Assembly: GCA_030848705.1 (NCBI GenBank) | Contig: CM061244.1 | Span: 106,785,111 to 106,849,110 of the forward strand | Source of the DNA: Heracleum sosnowskyi | Lineage: Eukaryota > Streptophyta > Magnoliopsida > Apiales > Apiaceae | Direction: 5' to 3' | DNA: 64,000 nt | In this document: one piece after another, positions 1 to 10,749 of the stretch | How positions within the stretch are numbered: the stretch's first letter is position 1 | Layout: every line of letters starts with the position of its first letter | Made by a program: the position numbers and the translations under genes | The notes under the pieces: model-generated | Database searches by the model: none | Told to the model about the DNA's origin: nothing | What the model saw: only the letters and a program-made list of their open reading frames with translations

Positions 1-707
1 GCTTTGTCTCTATCAGTCATTTGTTCAACATTTTCTATGTGATCCCCTGTAACAAGGTTTTGAGCTTGTTGCAAGATGAGGTGTTGAGGGTGAGCAGTCC
101 AATGGGTTAGAAGTGAGATCCATATCTTCTTCAGGGATGACATCTAAAGTTGTTTGCAGGTTCTGAGTCTCTGCATCAATGAGGTCTCACAGTCCGAAGA
201 GCTAGTGGTGTGCACCGTACCTTCTCCTACAGGGCTATCCTCCATGTTACTTTGTGGATGTAGGATTTTGTAAACATGTTTTTTTGATAATTTTGCAAAT
301 TTCAAAAACATTGTTGTATCATTTTCCCATCGTAACACATTTATTTCTCCACATAACATAATATCTTCCGTCACTTTTAATATTACAGTAACGTGTTTCA
401 ATTATTTATTCCCAAAATAAATTTATCTATTTAATAATTCAAATTTTAGAAGTATATAAAAGAAAATCCCACTTATTATTCTTTTCTTCCACTTTGAAAT
501 AAAAAATTTGGAAAGAGAGCATATTTTATTGTTTTACATTAAAACCTTGTTAAATAAACATTCGATATCACGATTAATTAATATTTTCAATTCAGATTTT
601 TGATCCCAATATAATAGAGACAATATAAATTTTCGTTTCTTGTATCTGTTTTTCTTTCTATTTAAAATCGAAGAGCTCACATTTCACAACAAAAAATTAT
701 TCATATT
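1..707. other. AT-rich sequence without a supported gene
   Basis: No frame here matches a family I recognise. An 85-codon open stretch on the minus strand (401-144) continues past its stop into acidic, proline-containing sequence that could be an old gene or transposon relic, but nothing identifies it. The rest is AT-rich intergenic DNA. Confidence 0.5.
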
Positions 708-983
708 TTGGAGGCATTTGTTGCTTCAATATCAGTCGATGTAACTGATAGTTCTGAACATTGGGCCATAGATGGTGCTTATGTGAAAGTCAATTGTGAT
801 CCTACTAGTTTCACAACTAATGTAGGTTGGATTATTCGAGATGTCATTGTAATAATTTTTAGATTAAAGAATTTGGATATTCTATGTGTTAAGCGATCTG
901 AAAATAAAACGATTATTTATTTAGCTTGTTTTTTATTTCACAATCAGGTTGTAATTGATTGTTCAGGGATTTATCCTAACTGA
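708..983 (+). pseudogene. Relic of a plant RNase H-like (RVT_3) domain from a LINE-type element
   Basis: The open frame has no ATG at its start. It reads like a shortened RNase H-like domain of the kind found at the end of plant non-LTR retroelements. A segment with AYVKVNCD followed by GWIIRD matches the usual W.KVN.DG...G.GG.IRD opening. A later CVKRSENK...YLAC segment matches the V.R..N..AH.LA ending. The middle, which would carry the catalytic acidic residues, is missing, so this is a deletion-bearing fossil. The assignment rests on motif resemblance only. Confidence 0.45.
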
Positions 984-2908
984 ATTTCAGTATTTTAATG
1001 AATTATTCCCTTTACATCAAAAAATATATAATTGAAGAGCATGTTTGTACTATAAGAAATTCGTGTATCTCTTTAAGAGGCAAGTCGTCACCTAGCGCAA
1101 AAATTTTGGTACTGTGTAGGCCTTCGCAACTTCTAACCATATGCTTAAGAAACTTTCTATTTTTGGAATGGGCCTGATCAAAACATGTGTTCGCGTTTTG
1201 AATGGATATTTCATTCTTTGAAGCCCAAAAAGAATGAATGTTCTCAGTTTTTAATGACAAAAGGTTTAATCGGACATGACAATTTTACAGTGATTAACAT
1301 AAATTTTATAGGAACGATAAATAATATATCATGAAAAAATAACAATTTAATTTGTTAAGTATTGTAAATTTAAATTATTAAAGTCTAAAGAAAATACCGT
1401 TCAAGAATTTATGTATGTCGATTAATCAGATTTTAATAATCGAATTGGTAGAGTACTTCAAAAATTTCTAAAACCATGATTTATTCCGGTTACATTTTTT
1501 TGTTGCTAATTTAACCTTAAAAACACTTGTTTTCTAACCAGGGTTCTGTCGGGAAATGCCATTTGATAACCCCTAAAATTGAAAAAAAAAATCGTGAATA
1601 GAGTAACGTGACCTTCTTTATTTATATCAATCTCTAGTGTTAAATTTATTCACGATAATTTTTCACGAATAAATAATTTCAATAAACAATTGTCAGGACC
1701 GGAATCCATATATTTACGAGGACTCACAATTGAGTTTTGAGGGTAAAATGTACGTATTTGCTAGAAGAGGGGTCAACACTGTATATGCATATTGCTATGC
1801 ATTGTCACGTAAAACCGGCCTTCGTCTGAAAATATAATTTTGCTAAGTTTAAACTTTCTCTAACAAAATAAGAATTATCATTTTGGACTTGCGGAGCTAA
1901 GTAAGCAAGTTTTTCTTTGGATCACAATTGTGGACAAAGTCATTTTGTCTTCCCTTGTCACATCATAGATCAAGCAACACACCGAATCACCGTCACAATT
2001 ATTTTGTTAAATACTCGTAGAGGAGAGAGTACATATATACCTACAAAGATGCATATAAAAATTTGGTTCGGATCCCTTATAAGTGATAATTAATTGTTTA
2101 CTAACTAAAATTGTTGGAACTAAATTTTTGTTGGGTCGGGCGTTGCTAAATTTTTTAGATCAACCTGCAAAGAGAAGTGTGAGGAATGTGCCCCCGATTC
2201 ACCTCCGGTGTGAGAATAAGTTAATCGGTTCCTGGTGAGTAAAATGAGCGTACAAGAGCTTGGTTAGTAATGAAAGTACTCCCTCCCCCATCAAACCTGA
2301 TTAATGTTGATATATAACCAGTAGACTATTTGGTTACTGATTCTTCGGGATTCCCCGATCGTGGATGACGTGTTTGCCCACGTCTAGCTTAACAGACTAG
2401 ACCAGGTCATCGTGGTGTAACATTCGCCTATCGTCAACTGGGCTCCATTGTTGGGCTTCATTCGGACTACCCAAGAAGGTTCTGTCAAATGTCCAACCCA
2501 ACTAACCTCGAACCTCCAACAAAAACTTTTTATCAATAAATTCAATATCGAAATGAATATCAATGCAGAGATCATACTTCATGTTTAATCTCTTTTTTTT
2601 TTCTTGAAATTTATCTATTTACCAAAAAATTCAGGAACAAATATTTAATCAATAATATAGTTCATCTAGGAACCAGCTGCCCAAAATCATAACGCTGAGA
2701 CGATTTTGCTGCATATCATAAAAAGTTACTAATTACTTTTGAAAAATGCTAGGTAACCAAATAAAACTTTCAAAAATTTATCTACAATGACACACGTGCA
2801 TTTATATGAGTTTCCCCAATTAAAATTTATTATTTTGCCAAGTCACCATTGTTACATCATTTTGAACATTTTTTTGAGAATTTTTTTTATTCCCTACCAT
2901 TACTCTTA
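984..2908. other. Intergenic DNA, no gene seen
   Basis: AT-rich sequence without convincing coding potential on either strand. About 2,100-2,580 is less AT-rich than its surroundings and looks like part of an unidentified repeat leader or LTR, but I see no termini, PBS or coding remnant to support that. Confidence 0.4.
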
Positions 2909-3207
2909 CATCTCCAATGGTGATATTTAAAATGGTTGGCTAAAATTTGATAAAATAGGAATAATGTAAAATTTTAGCTAAGGGGTGTGATTAGTACTCC
3001 AATGGTGTTGTGTATAATTATGATAATGTAAATTATACCTAAGGGTTTTGCTGGTTCGACAAATATAGCCAACCAAATATGATTATCTATATTTATTGCT
3101 AAGGGGTTACATGGTTGGAGTGTTAAATTTTTTACATATTCTCCAAATAGTGACACATAGATGCCATATAGATTGATTTAGCTAAGGGGTTGGTACCATT
3201 GGAGATG
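2909..3207. mobile_element. MITE-like element with CATCTCCAATGGT termini
   Basis: The segment opens with CATCTCCAATGGT and closes with its inverse, ACCATTGGAGATG, about 299 bp later. It has no coding capacity and contains internal partial copies of the terminus (CTCCAATGGTG near 2,998) and repeated CTAAGGGGT blocks. This is typical of short non-autonomous DNA transposons, whose CATCTCCAA-type termini are common in plants. I could not define the target-site duplication, so the superfamily is left open. A similar half-terminus lies near 8,958. Confidence 0.6.
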
Positions 3208-3414
3208 CTAGGTATGATCAACAAATAAAGCATGCCCGTGCTATTACGTGTCTTGTCTCCTTTAATTATCAACATGCGTATCTAATACGATTAGATATCT
3301 CAAATGATAAGAAGTTATTTATTATCATTTAAGGTTCTGAATTTAATTTTTATTCGTTAAAAAGCATATCTATTATATTATTAATAGCCCAATATGTGGC
3401 AATAATTCAATACA

Positions 3415-4305
3415 CATTTTATTCAATCTAAATTGGCAAGACATTTTAATGCATTTGAAATGTCCAAATTATCATTGTGTTTACTATTCTTAAAAAAAAT
3501 TGTTGTTAAGTGGATTCAAACTCGGGTCTATACAATAATTTGCACCTCCTCTTACCATCACACCACTCAATTATATGTGTTGTCAATTACACACATCATA
3601 TTAGTGTGTGTCGCGTGAGTAGAGAAATATTTGGTATTATTATTATTATTTTTATATATATATATATTTTATAGACCAATAAAAACAATGATTCATGAGA
3701 CATTTCATCTAATCTAAATTGGTGAGACATTTTATTTAATTTAAAATATCTAAATTTTCCTTTTGTTTACTCTTTTTTCTAAAAAAAAATTGTTAATGAA
3801 TGAAATCGAACTTGGGTTTATGAACTAATTTACTCATCTTCCTACCATAGCACTACTCAGTCATACGTGTTCTCTATCAAACACATTATATGTATATGTG
3901 TGTTTCGCGTGAGTAGAGAAGTATTTGGTATCTATTATTATATCGATTAACGTAATCTTATAATTTGTGAGATAATTTAACTATGAGATATTTTGTGCAT
4001 GATTTGAACTGACTAACTTGCCCCTGTGTTTATTATTTATTAAAAAAAGTTGTTTGTAGAAATTGAACTTGAGTTTATCTATTAACTGAAACATCTTTAT
4101 ATCGCTAGACTATAAAATCACAGATTTTTAGAACTTCACGCGAAATATGTGAGTGTCATTTGATAAAAGACATTTTATTTAACTTCAAAATATATAAAAA
4201 TAATTATGTAGCTAAATTGAACTTAGATTATATCTTTAACTTGTACATTTTCATACCACTAAGCACAAATGCACATATGTTGTGAATCATACACATATGT
4301 GTGTA
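3415..4305. repeat. Diverged tandem repeat, about 260-290 bp units
   Basis: Three to four diverged units follow one another, starting near 3,415, 3,695, 3,965 and 4,165. Each has the order: a (T/G)GAGACATTTTATTTAAT-like opening, an A-run ending in TTGTT, a GAACTTGGGTTTAT-like block, a TACCA...CACT block, and a CACACAT...GTGTGT block; the first two end in CGCGTGAGTAGAGAA. The block order is kept although the sequence has drifted strongly, so the duplications are old. The GGATTCAAACTCGGGT block slightly resembles the 3' half of a tRNA read in reverse, so a SINE origin is possible but unproven. Confidence 0.6.
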
Positions 4306-4639
4306 CAGGGGCGAACCTACATTCAGACCGGACGTGGCTTGGACCGCCCCCAACTTGTCGGATTATTTTTTATGTAATGTCAACAGCATCGAGAGTAAGG
4401 TCACATAATACAATGAAAATGCTATTTTAATCACCCTAAGTAAAGTAGAGATGAAAATATACATAAAAAAGGAAGAGAATTCAGCTAGGAGTCTAAGACA
4501 AAGGCTGTTGCATTGAGTAAGAGGTAAAAAAGATAATCGTGTATATACAATATATAACTCGTGTATATAGATGTACGGAAGATAAGAAGTTGTTGAATCA
4601 TGGATGATAAGACTGTAGTATTTTACTATTTTGTCCTTA

Positions 4640-5026
4640 TTTGTAAAACTTATATGAAAAAATTAGTTGAAAAAATATAAAAGGTACTCTCTATAATATT
4701 TTTAGTTATAAAAAAAAATATAAAAGGTACTCTATATAATATTTTTAGGATTTTATCTAACGGTTCTAATTGATTTATATTTTTTCCTTATTTGTAAAAC
4801 TTATATGAAAAAAATTAGTTGAAAAAATATAAAAGATACTCTATATAATATTTTTAGTTATATAAAATATAAAAGGTACTCTATATAATATTTTTAGTAT
4901 TTTATCTAACGGTTCTCAATGATTTGATTGAAAATATCTAACGGTTGTGAATTGAGTGAACAAACCATGGGGGACCAGACTACCAACCAAACTTTTATTA
5001 TTCCGTCTATTATATAATAGTATAGA
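4640..5026 (-). mobile_element. Helitron-like 5' end with internal short repeats
   Basis: Read on the minus strand from 5,026 the sequence begins TCTATACTATTATATAATAG directly after an A. It continues through a GGTCCCCCATGG block and AACCGTTAGAT blocks. This is the look of many plant Helitron 5' ends (TC start, insertion 3' of A). Between 4,640 and 4,920 a block containing ATAAAAGGTACTCTATATAA is repeated at least four times, with another copy at about 5,065. No Rep/helicase coding is present, so it would be non-autonomous. The matching 3' end was not found in this orientation. Confidence 0.4.
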
Positions 5027-5228
5027 TAGATAATGTTGTTAGAAAAGAGAAATTTTAGTTATAAAAAAAATATAAAAGGTACTCTATATAAAATTTGTAG
5101 TATTTTATTAACGGTTAAAAATCTAACGACTGTGGATCTAACTGTTCTCATTGATTTGATTGGAAATGTACTTAATTCACGTTAACATACTAGAAAATTC
5201 ATTATATATTAAAATTTAATATTATGCA

Positions 5229-5332
5229 TGTACACATTCTACAATGCAAATTACATTTCACAAACAAGAAAAGGTATCATTGTACACATTCTACAATCCA
5301 AATTACATTTCACAAACAAGAAAATATATCAT
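5229..5332. repeat. 52 bp direct repeat, two adjacent copies
   Basis: Two head-to-tail copies (5,229-5,280 and 5,281-5,332) begin TGTACACATTCTACAAT and end GGTATCAT or TATATCAT. They differ at only a few positions, so the duplication is fairly recent. Confidence 0.85.
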
Positions 5333-5612
5333 TCGCTCAATGAACTAAATTAGTAAAATCGTGCAAGTTAATGTCCTATATGTAAGATAATCATATTTTG
5401 ACATAGATCTTACACATAACAAATATCATAAGTATCGAATTTACTCATTTTTTAACTCAAAAACACCTCAACCAATGATACTTTTCAACGCTAACTATCT
5501 CACTATGGAGATCAAGTCCAGCTTTTGTACCCACAATGAGACGTCTGTCAAACGATCTATAAATTATCATAAATACCGAACTACTTAGAAGTTAAAACAA
5601 TTATGCTACATA

Positions 5613-5650
5613 ATGACCCGTGCCTTGCACGAGTTTTCATGCCAGTATAT
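5613..5650 (+). other. Helitron-like 3' hairpin
   Basis: ACCCGTGCCTTGCACGAGT forms a short GC-rich hairpin (CCGTGC/GCACG-G) followed by TTTTCATGCCAGT. Plant Helitrons end with such a hairpin about 10 bases before a terminal CTAGT or CTRRT; here CCAGT would be a mutated terminus. Its orientation is opposite to the 5' end at 5,026, so the two are not ends of one element. Confidence 0.4.
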
Positions 5651-6571
5651 ACTTATTTGCAAGACATGTGAACTTAAAGATTCAAAAAGAAAAACCAATG
5701 ATATGCATTCAGATATTCCGAGTAAGCTGAGGGTTTTAATGAGTATTTAAATTTGCGTTTTTTATTCAAATAACTTTTCTGGTTTTCTTTTTGAACATTC
5801 CAACTTTTTATTTATTTCTTAAAAACATGGACTCAAATTTGGTAAGGACTTTTTTCATAAATATTTGCAAAAATATGTAGAATACTATGTTTTTTTTTGT
5901 TTTTTTGCAAAAAATATCAACATATTTGCAAAAGTACAAACTTTTTGAAAATATTTGCAAAAATACGGTCTGCAACTAAATGCAATAATATCTGAAACTG
6001 CAACCAAAATCAATCACAAATGCAATTTATAAAAATTTAATAATTTGAATCATCTTTGGTTGCATAATATGTTGTATATGTAAACAAATGTCCCTGCAGG
6101 ACTGATTAACTGAAAGGTTAATAGAAATATTGGAGTAAGTGGATGAATTTTCAGTTTTAATTTCAAGTTTTATAAACTTTAATTCGTTCTTTAGATTTGG
6201 ATTAGAGTTTGATATTATGGGTTGCGTAGCATTTTAAATTAAAAATTTTTGAATTTTAAGTAGTTTTAAGTTCGTCGGAGTTCATGGTGGTTCGCCGGAT
6301 TTTGAAAATTTGCATTTGATTGCCGACCATATTTTTGCAAACATTTTTAGGTTGGATCTAGTTGCATATCGTATTTTAACAAATATTTTTAGAAAATAGT
6401 AAAATTACAAAAAAAAACTTTAAAAAAGTAGTATTTTTAATAATTTCTCATTTATTAATGTAGAATTCAATGTAATAAAAATACTGCAACTAATGACAAA
6501 AAGAAATACTGTAAAATAAGTTTCTACAACTTCGTACAAGTACTGTACAAAGTAATTTTTATTTCAGAAAG
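5651..6571. other. AT-rich intergenic stretch with repeated TTTGCAAAAATA
   Basis: No gene seen. Between about 5,860 and 5,970 the word ATATTTGCAAAAATA and close variants recur four to five times, giving a small irregular repeat patch. Confidence 0.5.
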
Positions 6572-7357
6572 AGTTAATTGCACTTTGAATCCCTCGGCTT
6601 TACCTCAATTTCAATTATGTATATGTAGTTTCATAAATTGCACTTTGCATCCTCAAACTTTAAAATATAAGTCGAATCACAACTATTTATATGTTTTTAT
6701 CAAAAATAATATTGTTTTTAACGAATATATTGACAAATGCGATATAAATTATTGCACTGATGATATAAATTTTAGATTTTAAACATGTAACTAATTTTAC
6801 ACTTTTAAAAATTTTAAATCATAATTTAATATTATTTTTTGCATCTCAAACTTTAAATCATAGATCGAATCACAACCCCTTATACGTTTTCTATCAAAAA
6901 TAATATTTATTTAACGAATGTATTGACAAATGTGATATCAAATTATGCAACGATTATATAATCTATATTTTAAGATAGTACAAATATATTTTAATGATTT
7001 TATACGTATCATATATCATAGTAGTCACAACTTTATTTAATGAAAATATATTAGTTCATTTTTTTATAAATAAATTATAATTGATTAATGGTCATAAAAT
7101 AATACTAAATTATGATTTAAAATTAGTTACATGTTTAGAATCTAAAATTTGTATAATCATTGTAATAATTTTATATTGCATTTGTCAATATATTCATTAA
7201 AAACAATATTATTTTTGATAGAAAATGTATAAAGGGTTGTGATTCGACTTATATTTTAAAGTTTGAGAATGCAAAATACAATTTATGAAACTACAATTTA
7301 TAAAACTACATATACATAATTGAAATTGAAGTAAGGGGATGCAAAATGTAATTAACT
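6572..7357. mobile_element. Fold-back MITE with about 220 bp terminal inverted repeats (Mutator-like?)
   Basis: The left arm (about 6,572-6,800) opens AGTTAATTGCACTTTG. The right arm (about 7,120-7,357) is its imperfect reverse complement, ending CAAAATGTAATTAACT. Both arms include CAAACTTTAAAATATAAGTCG-type and ATATTGACAAATGC-type blocks in opposite orientation. A third, direct copy of this block lies in the centre (6,840-6,975). Both flanks read ATTTCA(CA)GAA, a possible imperfect target duplication of about 9 bp as in Mutator-like elements. It has no coding capacity. Confidence 0.7.
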
Positions 7358-7627
7358 ATTTCACAGAAAAAAACTGAAAGGCGTCAAAAGATCCAAAAGA
7401 TATAGCCGATATAGGTAGGATAAAAAGGCTTAAAGAGTAACATGCAAACGTTGACACTAATAACAGGTAGGACATAACAGACGGTAGATGCGCCGGTTTC
7501 ACCGGGAACAAATTGCTAAAAATGCATATGATTTTTTTGATTTTGTTCAAGGTATAATCAGATCTCATGTATATAATCATTGATTAAATCACCCAAATTA
7601 CGCCACAAATAACGCATATTCTTTACC

Positions 7628-7635
7628 TATAAATA
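7628..7635 (+). promoter_or_regulatory. TATA box of the GASA gene
   Basis: TATAAATA lies 87 bp upstream of the GASA start codon. This is a normal distance for a plant core promoter with a leader of about 55 nt. Confidence 0.65.
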
Positions 7636-7714
7636 AAACACTTCTAACATTCTTCTCTTTAAGCCTGGCTAGTCATTTTTACTACTAGCTAATTAAGTTT
7701 AAGAAGCTAGAAAA

Positions 7715-8112
7715 ATGGCAGCCGGACGAGCATTGTTGATCTTGTCGTTGCTTTTCTTGGTTGCATCATTCAACATTGTCGAGGTACGTACTGCAAATGA
7801 ACTATACCGTGCCTAGTTTGCACTGCGAGAATCTGTTGACATCAGTTGTGTTTGTTTTTTTAATCATGATTGTGCTGATAGAATCTGGTTTTGTTTCGGA
7901 TACAGGGATACAATAGGCTGCGTCCGGGAGACTGTAAACCGAGATGTTCGTATAGATGCTCAGCAACATCACACAGGAAGCCTTGCATGTTTTTCTGCCA
8001 GAAGTGCTGCGCCAAGTGTCTCTGTGTTCCTCCTGGCACTTACGGCAACAAACAAACATGCCCTTGCTACAATCGCTGGAAGACTCAACAAGGAGCTCCT
8101 AAATGCCCTTAG
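7715..8112 (+). CDS. GASA/snakin family cysteine-rich secreted peptide
   Basis: Gibberellin-stimulated (GASA/snakin) peptide, secreted to the apoplast; family members act in growth, hormone and redox responses and in defence. Exon 1 is 7,715-7,783 and exon 2 is 7,906-8,112, with a GT-AG intron of 122 bp between them, giving 91 residues. Residues 1 to about 23 form a signal peptide (MAAGRALLILSLLFLVASF). The mature part carries 12 cysteines in the GASA pattern, including FFCQKCCAKCLCVPPGTYG and a terminal GAPKCP. The length suits a short family member with almost no variable linker. The ATG is the first in frame after the TATA box. The family is certain; the individual member cannot be named. 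Confidence 0.93.
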
Positions 8113-10734
8113 TTTTATGCTATCTATAAACCTTTTTTCTCTAAGTTTATTCATCCGCCAGTCCTGGCTTTTCACATTATCTATTCTGTAACGGGGATTT
8201 ACCGTGTCAGTTCCATTTCATGCCCCGCAGTAATTCTTGTATTAATTTTCGAACAAGGATGACTATGGCCATTCTTTTGTTGCGAAGTTATAGTTTGATT
8301 ATGAGTTTCAGTTGCGAAGTTTTAAGTATATGGCAATGTTGTCTTTCAAGAGATTCACCGTTGTTGTCTTGTGCTTGATGTCCTGCCTTCTGTGGTTTAT
8401 GCAGCAAGTCATTTGTGTAAATATAAAGATGATTTTCCAGCAGCAGTTCTATCCATCGATGAGTCCGTTGGGTTGATCCAAAATGAAAATGAAAAGAAAT
8501 TTGTCATATTTATGATTTTATCAATAGAAATTCATATAGAAAAAGAAGAACAATATAAAAATCCACGGCATAATAATATCGTAGGAACACTCTAAAAGAG
8601 TTATACAAAGTCTAACCACAAGTCTGCTGCTTTGCTGAATTGATGACTCGTCCCAGTGTTGGGATCCCTCGTAAATTCATATAGTCTGCAAGTCAAATAA
8701 TTTATGCCAAGTAATCAAAAGCTGATCTTGAGATTAGCAAAGCGGAAGTGTAATCACCCCTAACCCGTGTAGTAACCCAAAAACAAATCACACACATTGT
8801 GCCTCCATTGTGAGCTGAAACTCTAACCTGCACTGGAAGGAGAGGATACTTATACTATAACACTAGAGTACTAGAAAACTTCTCCTTTCGCATAAACAGA
8901 GTAACCGAATTGCCGCAAAGAGAGAAACCAAACGAGGCAAGTCACAAGTGAAGTAAGAGCATCTCCAATAGACTCTAATATAAATTCATAAGCTAAAATT
9001 TGAAGAGTGGATGACCCAAAGTTGCTCCAAGACACTCCTAATTGCTCCTCAAATTGTTAGGAGCTTTTCATTCCCTCCTCATTTCTCAATTCTCATGATG
9101 AGCGTTCTTATTTTTTTATATGAAATTATTAGATTCACTATTGATTTTTCTTCACTTTAAATTGTACTTTTTTTTAGATATAAAATACTTCCAATAAGAA
9201 AAATCATAAATAAAGAGCAAGCAAAAGCAGTATAATGATATACATACATATATGTTAAGGGGATTCAGCTTCCCAATATCTGATATATAAATTTCAGGAG
9301 ACTGCTTCCTAACAGAAGCGTATCTGTGGCGTGGCCTCTTATTCTAGAATTTAACATTGCTAAACAGAAAAATGTATGGATAGAAACCACAATGATGAAG
9401 AATTCTGGAGATTAAAAGTTAAAATTAGACTAGTTTGGTATTCTGATACAAAACAAGGAGCACCTAGCCACAGGTATACAACTAAAAACAATACTTATAC
9501 ATATCCTTTTGATAGCAAAAATAATAATTTTATTCTTTAGTTTAGCCAATGCACTTGTGTACACAACTAAAGTCAAGATTTCTTAAAACAAAAGTGAAAC
9601 AATACTCCTTTGTTCAGTTTTCCAGATTCAATAACTATCATGTTTTCAATTATAATTATGATTGCACTAGGGAACATTAACATTGATTCATGTTTACACA
9701 AAGAAAGCCTCTTTGGGTTTCATTTATTTTTTTTGTTACTTTGTTTCCCTCAATAGTTTAGGTGAATCACGGTTTCTTTTATATATCATGTTCAGAAAGA
9801 CTATGCTATACGATATCATTTGTTAATGGTTCAACTTTGGGTGTTAAGTTCACAAATGTCTGGTTCAGGTACGGTATAATGATCTGGTCTAGTACTGTAT
9901 CGTCATTGAGGAAATATTCATGTCCATTACAGTTTCTAATATGGTTTCTCATACTTAAAATCCTAACTGTTTTAGGTGGAGCCTAAATAGAGTCAATAGA
10001 AGCATTATTTACGAAATAGACTTGAAGCACAATCAAAACAATGAAGAAGACTGCAATATTCAAGTAAAAAGGTGACATAATAGATACAAATAGTTTTGCA
10101 CTTGTTGCTTTTTGCAAGCATCAAATATTCTATTGAAAGTAGAAAATGCAATGCAACAAGCCAACAATGGTTCATAAGGTTAAACCGAATATATGCATAC
10201 AAAATTGAGGCAATGTTGTGAGTTTCCAGGTTGGTCTATTTGTTGAAATAGTTTGAAAAACAGAGCACCCAGAACCTACATACAGGCCAAAACGCCAAAA
10301 GGGGTTGAATGTAATACATTCACAAGGCTTTCATAAAGAAATCTAGAGTGAAAATAATTGTGAAGTGCAATTTAGCTTAGGTGATGCATTGCAAGCTCAC
10401 AGAGTCACAGTATCGTGAATCATTATGTAACAGTGCCATTGATTAATTCAAAAACTGATGAAATTTTTTGGTCTATATGAAAACGTGAAGAAAAACATAA
10501 GATAACAACCACATTTAAAGCTAATTTGCTAACAATGTTATTAAATAAAAACATAAAGCTCTGAAATATTATAGATAAACAAATCAACCACGGGTGCTAA
10601 ACAAGAGCAATAAGGACAAGTTCATGTCACTCAAGAGCTAAACAAAGTCTTTTAGGAGATCACCCACCTATGACAAAACATAACGCATCCCTGGAAACGA
10701 TACAAAAGCCAATAGGATACGATATTACCATGAT
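8113..10734. other. Intergenic region between GASA and CBF5
   Basis: About 2.6 kb without a supported gene. The first 200 bp should hold the GASA 3' UTR. Near 8,955 AGAGCATCTCCAATAGACTC resembles the terminus of a CATCTCCAA-type MITE, but its partner end is not clear. The 9.1-10.7 kb part is plain AT-rich DNA; its last bases should include the CBF5 3' UTR. Confidence 0.5.
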
Positions 10735-10749
10735 ATGCTGAATTGTCAT

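Noticed and set aside
1012..1260. 82-codon minus-strand ORF
   Set aside because: No domain, leader or family resemblance; length is compatible with chance in AT-rich DNA.
4305..4400. CAGGGGCGAACCTACATT resembling a hAT-type terminus (CAGGGGCGGA...)
   Set aside because: Only one possible end is visible and no matching inverse terminus or 8 bp duplication was found, so it is not reported as an element.
7802..8175. Minus-strand ORFs opposite the GASA gene
   Set aside because: Antisense shadows of the cysteine-rich exon; no start context or domain.
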